A stretch of DNA of 64,000 bases from positions 62,001 to 126,000 of the forward strand of contig JAANDG010000145.1 in the NCBI GenBank assembly GCA_036852015.1. Reading direction: 5' to 3'. The notes beneath the pieces are model-generated. The model did no database searches, was not told where the DNA came from, and worked only from the letters and a program-made list of their open reading frames with translations. The translations under genes were made by a program, and so were the position numbers. Shown piece by piece: positions 1 through 11,172 of the stretch (position 1 is the stretch's first letter; every line of letters starts with the position of its first letter). The stretch comes from Pelodera strongyloides (lineage: Eukaryota; Nematoda; Chromadorea; Rhabditida; Rhabditidae).

Positions 1-496
1 GCACAGAAAATAGTAGAAAGTAATAATTAATACTGTGATGCTCAAGAACTTACAGTGGTTATGGTTATGCATAGGTTAATGTAATAAATTAACAGTCATG
101 TCACAGGTTTACCACCTACACTCCGCTCGAAGCATGCGCATCATTTTTAATATTTGTTCAGTACAACACCACTCAAGCATGTTCAGATTCTATGTGAACG
201 CTGACATTTTCGAGTGGTTTAGTTCTCTGCTCAAAGAACAGTATGGTACTGCATATACTTACATTTTGGTTAACTATAAAATGCTAATTTGGCTACGGTC
301 CATGAAAATCTTGAATGTTCACGCACAAAAATATTGCACACAGTAAGCACAAAAAAATACTAGGCAGTCTAGAAAGAAAACTAGCCAGCCTCAAACAAAA
401 GTTCCAAGTTCCAACGAGCATATGTAGAAAAAAGGCATTGTCCATAATTTTGGATGAGAAAATGTTTCCTAATAGATTCATTACCTTTCCCAATCG

Positions 497-3400
497 ATTT
501 TCTGCCAATACCAAATAGTCTCCACTATCCTCCGGTACCACCATACTGATCTTTAGCACGGCCATCGTGCCCTGAATTTTTTTAATACAATTTTAAAAAC
601 ACCCTAAAAAAAGACGTAAGTGTGATATCCTTTACCATTTTGGTTTTTTGAGTGGTAACAGTAGTGTCCGTCCAACAATCCTATGGTTAACTGCTTTTAA
701 ATGTAAGTGCTTATATTAAATCAATAAAGTTATGACCTCATATAATATATACCATCATCTTCAGAAATGGATAACAAATCTATATTGCACCTTATATGTG
801 ACTTGCATCCTCGGTCCAGATATGAATAATGGTTGACCATTTTTCATCCATGAGATCTTTGGCTTAGGATTTCCGACGATATTTGCTTGGAGAATTGCGT
901 CCGTGCCCTCGGTTAATCTAAAAGTGCAAGTTGCAAATTTAGAAGTTACGATTGTAGTCCACTTAGTGGTATTGCGACTATTACGGTATGGATGGGCGGG
1001 AATCGAACACTTTGTCTTTAGTTTACCGGTCGACTGCGTTAACCACTACGCTACGGCAACACACTGAGCGAGTGGCCAACGGAGTAGAAACGCAGAAAAG
1101 ATTTGTCGGCAGTATATGAGCCGTATACACTGGTTTCCAATTAAATTCACGAAAACTGTAGTCCCCGACCCCGTTACGGTATGATTTTTTAAATAAACAA
1201 TTCGTACCGTAGTCCTCGGAGTGGCGTTCGCAAGATCGGTTTGGTGCCTCCCCCTCTAGCCTCCAAGGCTGCAAGTTCGGGTTCAGTCTCGGATTCGGAA
1301 GCGGGCCACGTCTAAAAGGTTAAGAACAATCAATAAGGGCGCGTTAAGTGTGCGTTTTCCGAAAACGAAATCGGCTAATTACCCGTTGGGGAGAGTCATC
1401 CCACATTCCGAAAACGCGCGGACATTTTTTATATGCTAATGCACGCAGTCATACGTTTGCCCTTTCGCAAACCAACTTTGCTTTATGGATGATCATGTTT
1501 CATGAATGATTTCGCTTTCGGAAAGTGTCGGAAATAACTTGTATCTTTTCGTTTTTCAAGCACATAGGGGGAAAACTAAAAGTTACCGTGAGTGCCGATA
1601 TCTAACACTAGTACAAGCAATGAATTCAAACACAGGGAAAATGTAAAAACGCTAAAATGTTAAAACGCTAGAAAGAAAAGATTTAGTGAAAATAAAATTT
1701 GGCGAATTTACGGGCACACATGCCTCAGGATCGCTCATTGAGAACACCTGAAAACTTTTAAATTTAAAAATCAATATTGTTATCCCTATTTTCCCTCCCT
1801 ATCTCATTTTTCAATTGTAGCTCAATGCCTGTGGGCGCACGTCCAGGCAATAGGTCATGGGTTCAATCCCAGCTAGTGTCACCTACCAGATCTCCATAGC
1901 TCTCGGTGTCGCTGAGAGCTCCACCATATCCATATTTAGCCATCTGACGTTGTACAGCCGAAGTGGGACGCCCGGCTTGCGCAAGCATATTCTAAAAGAA
2001 CATAAGTTAACGGCATTCAGCAGAGCTTATTTCTCATGGGTTTTGCCATGAAATGTGTAGTGTGACGCTGTGTCGCCATGTTTTAACATCACACATATTT
2101 CACTCTTGCCATTAGTTGATGTACTCTGCATCCATCTTGCTTTAATTAAAAAACCCGCAGTGGAACCAAGCAAGCCAAGGTAATTAGAATAATTAAAATA
2201 TAATCGATAATTAGGCGGAAAGTAAAAGTGAAAACACGGCTATTTACCTGTTTCCTATCCCTCGTCAACTTGGACTGTTCATCACTGAACCACCGCTCGT
2301 ATTGCTCCCGGGGAAGTAGCTGAAGTAAGAAATCTTTCAATTTCCAGGTTGTCTGCGATTTTACTTTCTAACTCCCTGTTTATGCTCATGCAAGTACTCT
2401 TACCTTTTCCCTGTATCACACTGCTTATTGGTGGCTTCAAACATGTATTTGCGCTTGTTTCTTTTTTTACAACACTGCCAAACCTCGAACCCGGGTCATA
2501 TCGCCGGAAGTTAGAGGCTTCGCACTGCGCTAGGCCGACTCTCCCCACCTGTGCCGTGCTGTAGGCTTCGCCGTGTTGGTTGACCGCCTTCACTGTGTAT
2601 TCGCCTACATCGTCGGTGAACATTTGCTCCAGGGTCATGGATACAATTCCAGAAGTTTGGTCGTGCTCCAATTTTGCCCTACAAAAAAATTTAAAATTAA
2701 TTTTTTGAGCGAGTGAGGACGAAAAACCCACACTATTGAAATTTCAACTACTAATTACTAATGCAAGTGTTGGAGAGTTTTTCAGTGCAAGAAAAGTAGG
2801 TAATACCATTGTTTAGGCATGGCCCTCATTTTAAGTCATAGTAGAAAGCAGAAACATTTTGTTTTCGGGGGCATAAAGTTGTGTGACTATGTACTTTCCA
2901 CGACATGGGGATACAAATACGAGCGGAAAAATGGCTGCAATGTTAAAGCGATATAACAGCCGGTTTAAAGGGATCGGTTCACCTTAAATTGCGTCTGTTT
3001 TTTTGTTTCTTTATTTTCTATAAGGCACAATCAATATTTGGAATACAAAAAGTAGTGTTCAATTTCAATACTCACGAAGATATTGGGTGATAAAGTGGTG
3101 GATTGATCGGCCCCGATTGCAAAAAGGGTAATTGTCTCGGCAGGACAATTGCCCTTTTTGCATTTCGGACCGATCAATCCACCACTTTATCACCCAATAT
3201 CTTCGTGAGTATTGAAATTGAACACTACTTTTTGTATTCCAAATTTTTATTATCCCTTATAGAATATAAAGAAACAAAAAAACAGACACAATTTAAGGTG
3301 AACCGTTCCCTTTAAAGCGTACATTCAAAATCTGCATTCTCATATGTTGTACGCAAACGAAGATAAATATACTAAAAAATAGCGCAGTATCAGGTATCAG

Positions 3401-5407
3401 GGTTTCTGGGAATACAAAACAGAGGCCCGCATACGTTTAGAAACCGGAAGTTATAACGCTTTGATTAAATTATCCATAAAAACCTGTAGTTTTGCAGTGG
3501 TTTTCTGTTCTTCAGCCATTCAATCGTGGGCAATGGTTGTCCGGCAACTCTGGCTTCCATAACCATCTTCTCTCCAGGTTTCAATGGCTGATGACGTAAT
3601 TCCTGAAAAATATTAAAATAATTAAAGGTTACAACCTAAAACTTCAGTTTCGCGCGACCGGTATAGCGCTCCGTTTGGCGGTGGAATATATGCAAGATCG
3701 TTTTTTTTCGATTGCATTGTCCCCATTTCTCCGGACGCAATCTTCTTTCGACATACAAGTCCCAAAAAAGTGTGCCACAAGTTCGCCAGATTTTGCGCTG
3801 TGCACAATTAATCGCCAGAGGTACGCGGCGCAACTGCGTGCGTTTTATAGGTGATACAGTTCTCAAATTCTACCTTCAAGAAGATGGGCGCTGATGGTCC
3901 TACCGGCGTCTGTGGTGGAGCTGGAGAGTAGCTAAAGAAAGGAAATAAAGTTAACTATTTGGAAATGCACATCCATGGCTAACACAGGCAAAAGATTTCT
4001 TTACGGGATATCTTTCTATTTACGCTACTAGCCCTTGTGTTGCGAAAATTAACGTGAAATACCGGCCGGTTTTTGAAACGCATCGTGAAGAACCGAATTT
4101 TTACGTATTTATACTAATTTGCTCGAATTTAGCTCGATTTTTTTTTATTCTAATTTATGCTCATTTGCATAAGCTGCATAAGAATGTTGTTGTACTCAAT
4201 GTGTTTCAAAAACCGGCCGGTATTTCGCTTTAAGCCATTAGCATTCGACAGTGACACACTTCTTTACTCTTATGAAACCTTGGTAACCAGTTGGATAATT
4301 AGGAACTCTTTTGGTTCCTCTTTATCCAAGTGGTTGACAAGATTTAGAATTCAATCAACAAAGGCATTTTTGTTTCACAATAGAAATTAAAACTCACATT
4401 GGCTTCGCTCCAGGTACCGGGGTAGGCGCTGGTGCAACAATTAGAATACAAGTGCTCTGTTTTGAACCAGCACTGTTGAGTGCCTGAGCGGTGAACCTAC
4501 CGGAGTCGGCACCTAAAGTATTATTGTGTTTTCCACGTTAAGACATAAACTTAGTAACGAAGGGAAATGTGTCATTATTTCTTTAAGAACGCAAGTGGGC
4601 ACTGATTTAATGAACGTTTATAAATTTTACAGTGGAAGGATGCATTTATTTTTTTTGTCCTTCGCTCAGTTTTAGTAAAACTTCGAACCTTGAACTTGAT
4701 CTATTATGAGACGGTGTTTGAAGCCTTCTTCTTCGATCTGAAAGGAACCATGATTGGAATGTGCAGAGGAAAGACTACGGCTCGCAACTATATACTAAAA
4801 AGATGTAACAAACTGTTTTCGAAACGTCTTTTGGACTTCATATGCAGTATGCAAATTAATATAAAATAGCGCAGTAATTTGCCTACAATGCATCGGAATA
4901 CAGTATCTATTTATTTATTTATTAAAGCACACCGAGGTGTGCATCAAATAATATTATGCTGAAGAAAAAACAATGTACATGTCCGTTTCCGTTTCAAAAC
5001 CGGCTATTATGTGACTTTAAACCTGAAACTTTGGTAGTACGCTGCAAAAAGCTACTTCTCATCAGTCACTCATTTTCCATATAAATTACTCTTCGCGATT
5101 AACTGGCGATTACACGCAAATATTATCTACCACCTCTTTTGCAAATCCAGCATCGAATGACCACATTCCCCTGTCTCCGTTAACGCATTTCCTACGCGAA
5201 ATTTTTGCGGCAACGCGGCACAGCATCTGAGTGCGAAGAGAGGGGGGGGGGGGTTAGTAGTTTGTTGTCTGTTCTTACCTGATAATCAGGGCAATTGCTG
5301 ACATTATGGCCATCTTTTAGCCATTTCACCATGGGATCGGGGTGGCCGGAGACCTGGCATTCTAATATAACCCGCTCACCCACAACGGCACGCTTATCGG
5401 AGAGAGG
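497..5407 (-). CDS. Giant muscle Ig-domain protein, titin/kettin/twitchin type (internal fragment)
   Basis: Partial gene that continues past position 1. Exons read on the minus strand: 5279-5407, 4689-4737, 4398-4512, 3874-3931, 3484-3602, 2549-2678, 2248-2319, then 791-917 and about 497-571. The first seven join in phase. Together they give three I-set Ig domains with the usual marks: GERVILEC then VKWLKDG then DSGRFTAQALNSAG; GEKMVMEARVAG then IEWLKN then DVGEYTVKAVNQHG; and ISWMKNG then PEDSGDYLVLAENRLG. A Pro-rich linker (YSPAPPQTPVG) separates Ig 1 and 2. A linker with EQYERWFSDEQSKLTRDRKQ follows Ig 2 and resembles linkers in arthropod and nematode titin-like proteins. Such proteins are sarcomeric scaffolds. 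Phase does not match between 2248 and 917, so at least one exon there is unidentified. No further Ig exon was found upstream of 5407. Which family member this is (titin, kettin, twitchin or obscurin/UNC-89) cannot be decided from this fragment. Confidence 0.8.
990..1062 (-). other. tRNA-like sequence (pseudogene or SINE head)
   Basis: On the minus strand a box A-like TAGCGTAGTGGTTAACGC is followed after about 35 bases by a box B-like GTTCGATTCCC. The T-stem has mismatches and no clean anticodon stem forms, so this is not a functional tRNA gene. It lies in an intron of the Ig-protein gene. Confidence 0.35.
1813..2080 (+). other. tRNA-derived SINE-like repeat
   Basis: It begins with GTAGCTCAATGCC (box A-like) and has GGGTTCAATCCC (box B-like) about 35 bases on, followed by an unrelated GC-richer body. 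This is the classic layout of a tRNA-derived SINE. No poly(A) tail or target duplication was identified, so the boundaries are approximate. The copy lies in an Ig-gene intron. Confidence 0.35.
2480..2548 (-). other. tRNA-like/SINE fragment directly downstream of an Ig exon donor
   Basis: On the minus strand, starting within about 15 bases of the splice donor at 2548, TAGCGCAGTG (box A-like) and GGGTTCGAGG (box B-like) have roughly tRNA spacing. The pairing is degenerate. The insertion lies almost against the 5' splice site of the Ig exon at 2549-2678. Confidence 0.3.
2965..3315. mobile_element. Palindromic MITE, TTAAAGGGA family (copy 1)
   Basis: A 350-bp near-perfect inverted repeat. It begins TTAAAGGGATCGGTTCACC and ends with the complement, with arms of about 150 bp around a short centre near 3130. 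TTAA flanks or forms part of the ends, suggesting a TTAA- or TA-targeting transposase. There is no coding capacity. It sits in an intron of the Ig-protein gene. Confidence 0.75.
4049..4233. mobile_element. MITE, TTAAAGCGAAATACCGGCC family (copy A)
   Basis: A 185-bp element with terminal inverted repeats of about 35 bp: GTGAAATACCGGCCGG with TTTTTGAAACGCATCG at the left, complemented at the right by CCGGCCGGTATTTCGC then TTTAA. The AT-rich core has no ORF. Other copies lie at 9598, 15744, 28227, 39668, 58586 and 60154. Confidence 0.75.
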
Positions 5408-6174
5408 CTGAAAAAGAAAAGACGATATTGATTTTCCTATCAATCAATAAATCGATATATACAACCAAGCACACACTAACAAGGCAACAATCGTTCATTA
5501 TCTGTAGTACGTTCACAATTAATTTATACTCCCTCTGCTTCCGATTTAACTATTTTAAATTAGATGGTAAATTTGGAACGTCTTGTGGGGAACATCATTT
5601 TAGGAATGTTTTATTATTGACTATTGAATTATTGAATGAGAAACACAACGGTAGAAATGGGATACATCGAGGCTATTCGTTTTTAATTATTTAATACTTT
5701 TTTGAGTTTCATATTAATTTAAACAACAAACCCTGATGAAATTGGGCACTTCTGTTTTAGACTCCCTTTCACCGAGAGGCCTGTGGAACGGCATATTTGG
5801 TGTGGAGGAGAACTTCTAAACGATTTATTTTTCATACTTTACTTTATTGTTATACTTTATACTTTTATACATTTATACTTCACATACTTTATTTAAAATC
5901 ATATTTGTTTCAAACAAAACAAACTGATTACTAGAAAAGATTGTCTCACTTTAAATATAAAAAATTTCGGTGCGAAATATTTCGATCTCGTCTAAATTCA
6001 AATAATGAGCACAGTTTGCAAATTTTCACATTTCCCAAATGATTTTCAGTTACATACAAAATATTAGTCATGCTATAAAATCCCTGCAAATTGTGAAAGT
6101 TCTTCAGACTTTCAGAGTTTAAGTTTAACCATTCTTGTGTAAAAATAATTGAGTGTGAAATGAGCTAAACTACT

Positions 6175-6562
6175 TGTAACGTATGCTATTGGGCATACGT
6201 ATATTTGTGTAAACAAGTTTTAGAATTGTCTATTTCGAAGTGTTTCGAAAGTAATTAGCATACGAAAAGTGTAATATAAAAATGCGAGTCGAGCATAGTA
6301 TCAGAGTCTACAAGAGTACCCGAGGGTCACCCAAGACAAGTGCGACTACGCCAAGGACCTGCTGCCAAGCCTGCTGAGGACTCGACTCGACTACTGCCTA
6401 CACCTGTGGATCTACTCTGGTGATCTACAGAAGTGTCTACACGCGTGCCCGTATACTGTCTACACTCCACCGTCTACATCGTCGTGCATTAATTTGTGTT
6501 TAGAGTTTAGAAATAAACTTTTCGTATATCTCGTGTGCAACGCATCGCAACGGGATATAACA
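6175..6562 (+). repeat. 5' LTR of the retrotransposon
   Basis: 388 bp, starting TGTAACG and ending ATAACA. It matches 8444-8809 almost throughout. It carries about 20 bp near 6310-6340 that the 3' copy lacks, so the two LTRs are no longer identical. Confidence 0.9.
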
Positions 6563-6588
6563 TTGGCGTTCAGCGATTCGAGCTCACG

Positions 6589-7221
6589 ATGGACGGATCA
6601 ATGCGAATGGAGATGTTCGACCCGGAAGTTTCGAATCTTGATGTTTGGATTGCGAGATTGCAGATACAGCTGGACCTGAGAGATGTGTCACAGGACGAGA
6701 AGAAAGTGCTCACACTATTATCGCTGCTGCAACCGGAGACGTACGAGGCAATGACAGCGTGGACAGCGCCAAAGGAACCGCGCTCGTTGGGTTTTGAGTC
6801 GATTGTGAGGATACTCAAGGAGAGATACTGCAAGAAACAGATGCTGATAACCTATCGTCACAAGTTGCTCATGGAGAAGCAACGACCTGGCCAGACCATG
6901 GAGGAGTTCTACAGGGAATTGGAACGATTGGCAGGTAAATGTGAGTTTGACAAGGTTAAGAATGTTAAAGATTGTATACTTTCGATGCAATTTATAAGAG
7001 GTATGAGTAGTGATACTGTGCGAGAGAGACTACTGTTAGAAGAGGACTTGGAAGCAATCAAGGCTCTACAGTTGGCACAGAAGGTGGAAACAGCTGAAAG
7101 GAGTTCGCTGCACCAAGGACGAAGCTCTACCGATGCATGCGAAGTAAATCAGCAGCAGTACGAGCAGGAAACGCAAGGAACAGCGATGGCAGGACAAAGA
7201 AAGGTCAGTAAGGTGTTTTAA
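6589..7221 (+). pseudogene. Gag-like capsid ORF of the retrotransposon
   Basis: An open frame of about 210 codons from the first ATG after the left LTR. It resembles the capsid domain of Ty3/gypsy Gag: a helical domain with DVWIARLQIQL near the start and a conserved MEEFYRELERLAGKCEFD segment in the middle. The frame stops at 7219-7221, and the CCHC zinc knuckle expected at its C-terminus lies in the +1 frame. This is either a programmed shift or an inactivating indel. Because pol is deleted as well, I treat the element as defective. Confidence 0.75.
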
Positions 7222-7951
7222 TTGTGACAAGTTAGGTCACATTGCTAAAGATTGTAAGAGTAGAAAGGTTCGGAGGAACCATCAGATTCGTACATTTGAT
7301 ACTCATAATGAAGTTGAGGAGCCCCGTTTAGGCTCAATTAACCTTGATTACAGTGATCCTAGAACTTACGCTGTAAGACCGTCTATTCACCATTTTGAAC
7401 CACCGATCATGTTACCCGTGAAGATTCAAGGAAAGAGCATTGAAATGGAACTCGACACTGGTGCAGCACTGTCGATAATCAATGAAGCGACTTGGAGGGA
7501 AGTGGGAAAACCAAGACTGGTACCGGTGAATTACGACGCAGAGAGCTACACTGGAGGGAAGATTGCATTCAAAGGAAAGTGCACCGTGGAAATGCTGGTT
7601 GGAAACGTCCGACATGCAGTGCACTTACACGTGCTGGAGAGGAATGCGTCGTCGATTTTCGGACGGGATCTTCAGGTCAAGGTTGGTTTATCGTTAAATG
7701 ATCTGAAATCTTTAGCACAGAGAGAAGTATTCGTGGTGAATACAGTTAGGACCTCAGAAAGAGCTAGGAAGTCTGCTGTGAGCAGCGGTAAGACCTGCGA
7801 TAGGCAAAAGTACAGCTCTAAGGTTCAGGATTTCCAAAAGTTGGAACAGTTTTGTGATAAGAAAGGAATTAAGCTATCCTACTCCCGCAGTGTGGTTTGC
7901 TGCAGACATCCAAGGAGCAGTTGGCTCAAGAACTGGGTGGGGGGAATGTAG
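7206..7951 (+). pseudogene. Zinc knuckle and aspartic protease region of the retrotransposon
   Basis: In frame 2 a CCHC knuckle (CFNCDKLGHIAKDC) is followed by a retropepsin-like domain with the catalytic triad LDTGAALSIINE near 7450 and a later FGRDL motif. The frame ends at 7949-7951, where reverse transcriptase should follow but does not. No polymerase motif is present between here and the integrase tail at 8016. Confidence 0.75.
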
Positions 7952-8015
7952 GTAGTGATTCGATACCAAGAGAGTTCTTGGCCGGAAAGAAGGATTCGCC
8001 AGACTTCGTCGAAGA

Positions 8016-8381
8016 ATGACAGTCTACGCGCGATGTTACAACGAACCGGTGAAGTGGTTTCCCGGAAGAATTATGGAGCGGACGAGTGACACAACGTACC
8101 GTGTGCACACCAGTAAAGGCGATTGGATTCGACGCACCGATCAATTGCGAGAACGTCCGAGAGTTTGGATGGAAATGGACTTCGGCGAGAAGGAAACGAT
8201 ACTGGATATATCGAAGAAGACGGCTACTACACAAGGAAGCTTGGATACGAGAAGCACGGAATCTACGTCGTTGGAACCTACGACCCAGGACGATGTGCAG
8301 TGCCGCAGGAATACCCGCCGAAGCCGTCCACCAGAGCGATACAGCCCGCATGTGCGGAAGACTGCGAACAAGCAGCATTGA
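8016..8381 (+). pseudogene. Integrase C-terminal (GPY/F-type) remnant
   Basis: An open frame of 121 codons. It starts with VYARCYNEPVKWFPGRIMER and continues with YRVHT and WIRRTDQLRER, the beta-barrel C-terminal module of gypsy-type (K02A2.6-like) integrases. The HHCC and DDE core domains upstream are missing. The deletion junction therefore lies between the protease (7951) and this remnant. Confidence 0.75.
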
Positions 8382-8443
8382 GTAAGTACTTGTTTAAAGT
8401 ATGCCCTTTATTTTTGTAATTGGAGTTCCAATTAGGGAAAGGG

Positions 8444-8809
8444 TGTAACGTATGCTATTGGCATACGTATATTTGTGTAAACAAGTTTTAGAATTGTCTA
8501 TTTCGAAAGTTTCGAAAGTAATTAGCATACGAAAAGTGTAATATAAAGATGCGAGTCGAGCATAGTATCAGAGTCACACAAGACAAGTGCGACTACGCCA
8601 AGGACCTGCTGCCAAGCCTGCTGAGGACTTGACTCGACTACTGCCTACACCTGTGGATCTACTCTGGTGATCTACAGAAGTGTCTACACGCGTGCCCGTA
8701 TACTGTCTACACTCCACCGTCTACATCGTCGTGCATTAATTTGTGTTTAGAGTTTAGAAATAAACTTTTCGTATATCTCGTGTGCAACGCATCGCAACGG
8801 GATATAACA
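8444..8809 (+). repeat. 3' LTR of the retrotransposon
   Basis: 366 bp, the direct repeat of 6175-6562, preceded by a purine-rich tract and followed by the target duplication CTACT. An AATAAA-type signal lies near the end of both LTRs. Confidence 0.9.
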
Positions 8810-9597
8810 CTACTAATGTAGGATCGCTTTACTGGTAAAAATACCGGTGTGAAACGTACACAAAATTAGTTCAACTTTACTTCGAGGAAACACTTCTTGT
8901 TCTTTCTTTCTTTCTTTCGTTGTTTAGCAGCTCGATACACCCATTCGTTTTCTAAATAATTTGAATGTCAATTATTTAGTCAAAAATTATATTAGAGCAG
9001 TACAATGATTAGGTTCGGACAAAGACAAAATTCACAACGTTAACGCAGAAATTCACAGGAAAAAAAGACCAAAAAAAAACCGGAAAACGTAAGAACATGA
9101 TTTGCTAAAACCCTTAGAAACACTAATAATTTAATTTTAATTTCTGTTGATAAATACAATGTATTACTTATTCGGAATTTACAATTTTCAAAAAGAAAAA
9201 TATAAATATTTAGCACATAAATAATATAATACGTAAAAAGTAATTGCAAGTAATTGCGATTGCATGAAAAATGTAAAGTTTTAGTGTTTTGCTTATTCTT
9301 ATTCTTTCCGAAGGTTCTGAAGTTTCCATATTAGTACTCTAAACAAATGATTCATTGACAAGTAAAAAGCAACTGAAGCTCCACAATGTTGATTGAAATA
9401 TGAAAGAAAAATGGATGTTATCCAATGTTCTATAATATAAGTTGCTTCAATGCAGCTTATTCATTCCCTCGGTGGCTAAGAATCTCGATATGTAAATATT
9501 TGCCTAATCAACACACTCGTATTTCGTACACACAAAACACACGAAGATTTGATGATGCGACATAAATTTACAAAAACATTCTTACATTCATAAAATA

Positions 9598-9773
9598 TTA
9601 AAGCGAAATACCGGCCGGTTTTTGAAACACATCGAGTAGGCCATCATTATTATGCAGCGTATGCAAATGAACAGAGTAAAAATTAGAATAAAAAATCGAG
9701 CAAATTAGCATAAATATGTAAGAATTCAGTTGTCGACGATGCGTTTCAAAAACCGGCCGTCATTTCGCTTTAA
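9598..9773. mobile_element. MITE, TTAAAGCGAAATACCGGCC family (copy B)
   Basis: A 176-bp element with clear terminal inverted repeats: TTAAAGCGAAATACCGGCC at the left, and AAAAACCGGCCG then TTTCGCTTTAA at the right. No coding capacity. Confidence 0.8.
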
Positions 9774-11049
9774 ATTTAAAAAAATAGTACAAGCTATTCT
9801 ATGTTGTCTTTCATTGCAGGACCACCAAGAAAGCCAGCCACTCAGCCCGCATGAAGACGTTTACATGAACTTTTTTACTGAAATGTCGCTTTAGTTCGCT
9901 AAGATTACAATTCTTTTGACGTTATGGCTTCTTCATTTGATAGTTTTGCTATTGACAATTGCAGTGTTCAGAAACGAACAGAATTCAAGGAGCAGTAAAA
10001 TAATGTACGCTTCAAGTTCAACATAAACCTCTATACTCGAAACCCTTTTGTCCTTCCGAAAGCAAATTTCATTTATCAAAATAAATTATCTGCGAATTTA
10101 ATAGAAAATAAAAAAAAGCATATCTAAATATTTTAACAAATTTTATTATAAACACTTAGTGAACATTGTCAAACTTTTTTTTGCTAGCTTGTTGTAAAGA
10201 TTTTTGCGATCTCGGCACACGCGTTTTTCTACGTTATCGTGAGGGTAGTTGGAGCGGGGTTGAGTGTCGTATGTTTGCCAATCAATTGAGAAAAGTATGT
10301 ACGAGTGGAAACAATCTACTTACATGAAATACATATAGTCAAAGTAAAATCGTTTTGCAACCAACTTATAAAAACGTATTATTTTTTCAGATCTATTGAG
10401 AAAAGAATTTCTATTATTTCTATATTTAAGAGTGGAAACAATAGTCTTACACAAAATATATATGGGAACTTGGGAAGTACAAACGATATAAATAAAAAGA
10501 TTTTCTTTTGCATCAACGTTAGGAATATATTATTTTCTGCTACTCACTTGGGAAAAGAATATTCAAGAGTGGAAACAAGCTAATTAAATTATGAAATACA
10601 TATAACATATAGTTAAACTAGAATTATATAACATAACATAACATATAGCTTATGATATAAAAAGATATCTGAATTGTTTCTGCGTCTGTCACTTTAAGCT
10701 TACGTTTAGAAATATGTATAACAAAAAGAAAAAATGTCAGGTAATCCGATAGTTTTTCAACACAATGGAATGGAAATGGTATAAAAAAAATGTCATAGCT
10801 TATTTTATTTCATTTTATTTTTTTCATTTTCCTTTGCACCATAATCTTTGCGTAAGTTTGCGAAAAAAGAACCCATGGAAATAAGCAACTAGTTTTACAT
10901 TTAAAGGAGGAGGCTCACGAGAATGAAGTGCTCAAATAGTTTCCTTTTATCGAAAGATGATGGTATTAAATACCGAAAGACATGCTTTACAAAGCAAAAG
11001 CTTTTCATTGAAAGGAGTAAATCAATATAAAACTATGAATTCTATAAAA

Positions 11050-11172
11050 ATTTTGGATCGTAGTAAATAGTTGATTTCCATAGTGGGCATGCTAATTTAC
11101 AAGTCATTTTGCAAGCCAGCACAAAATTTGCATGCCCACTATGGAAATCAACTATTTACTACGATCCAAAAT
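11050..11172. repeat. Near-perfect 49-bp inverted repeat
   Basis: Two arms (ATTTTGGATCGTAGTAAATA at the outer left end, complemented at the right) flank a centre of about 25 bp. The 123-bp unit would form a strong hairpin and is probably a minimal MITE. No second copy was seen in the window. Confidence 0.65.

Larger units (their letters stand above)
6175..8809 (+). mobile_element. Ty3/gypsy-type LTR retrotransposon with pol deleted
   Basis: The LTRs (6175-6562 and 8444-8809) start TGTAACG and end ATAACA. Both sides carry the 5-bp target duplication CTACT (6170-6174 and 8810-8814). Just inside the left LTR is a TTGGCG primer-binding-type sequence; just before the right LTR is a GGGAAAGGG polypurine tract. 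The interior is only about 1.9 kb and encodes Gag, a zinc knuckle, an aspartic protease and the C-terminal tail of integrase. Reverse transcriptase, RNase H and the integrase core are absent. The reading frame also shifts between Gag and the zinc knuckle. This is therefore a non-autonomous deletion derivative that would depend on a full-length relative. Intact ends and target duplication argue for a fairly recent insertion, although the LTRs differ by a roughly 20-bp indel and a few substitutions. Confidence 0.9.

Noticed and set aside
990..1062. Functional tRNA gene
   Set aside because: Box A and B are present but T- and anticodon-stem pairings fail; the same applies to the tRNA-like stretches near 1813, 2480, 24120 and 44060.
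9821..9854. Plus-strand terminal exon (acceptor TTTCATTGCAG, PPRKPATQPA then stop)
   Set aside because: No upstream exon on the plus strand could be joined and the stretch is only 11 codons; likely chance.
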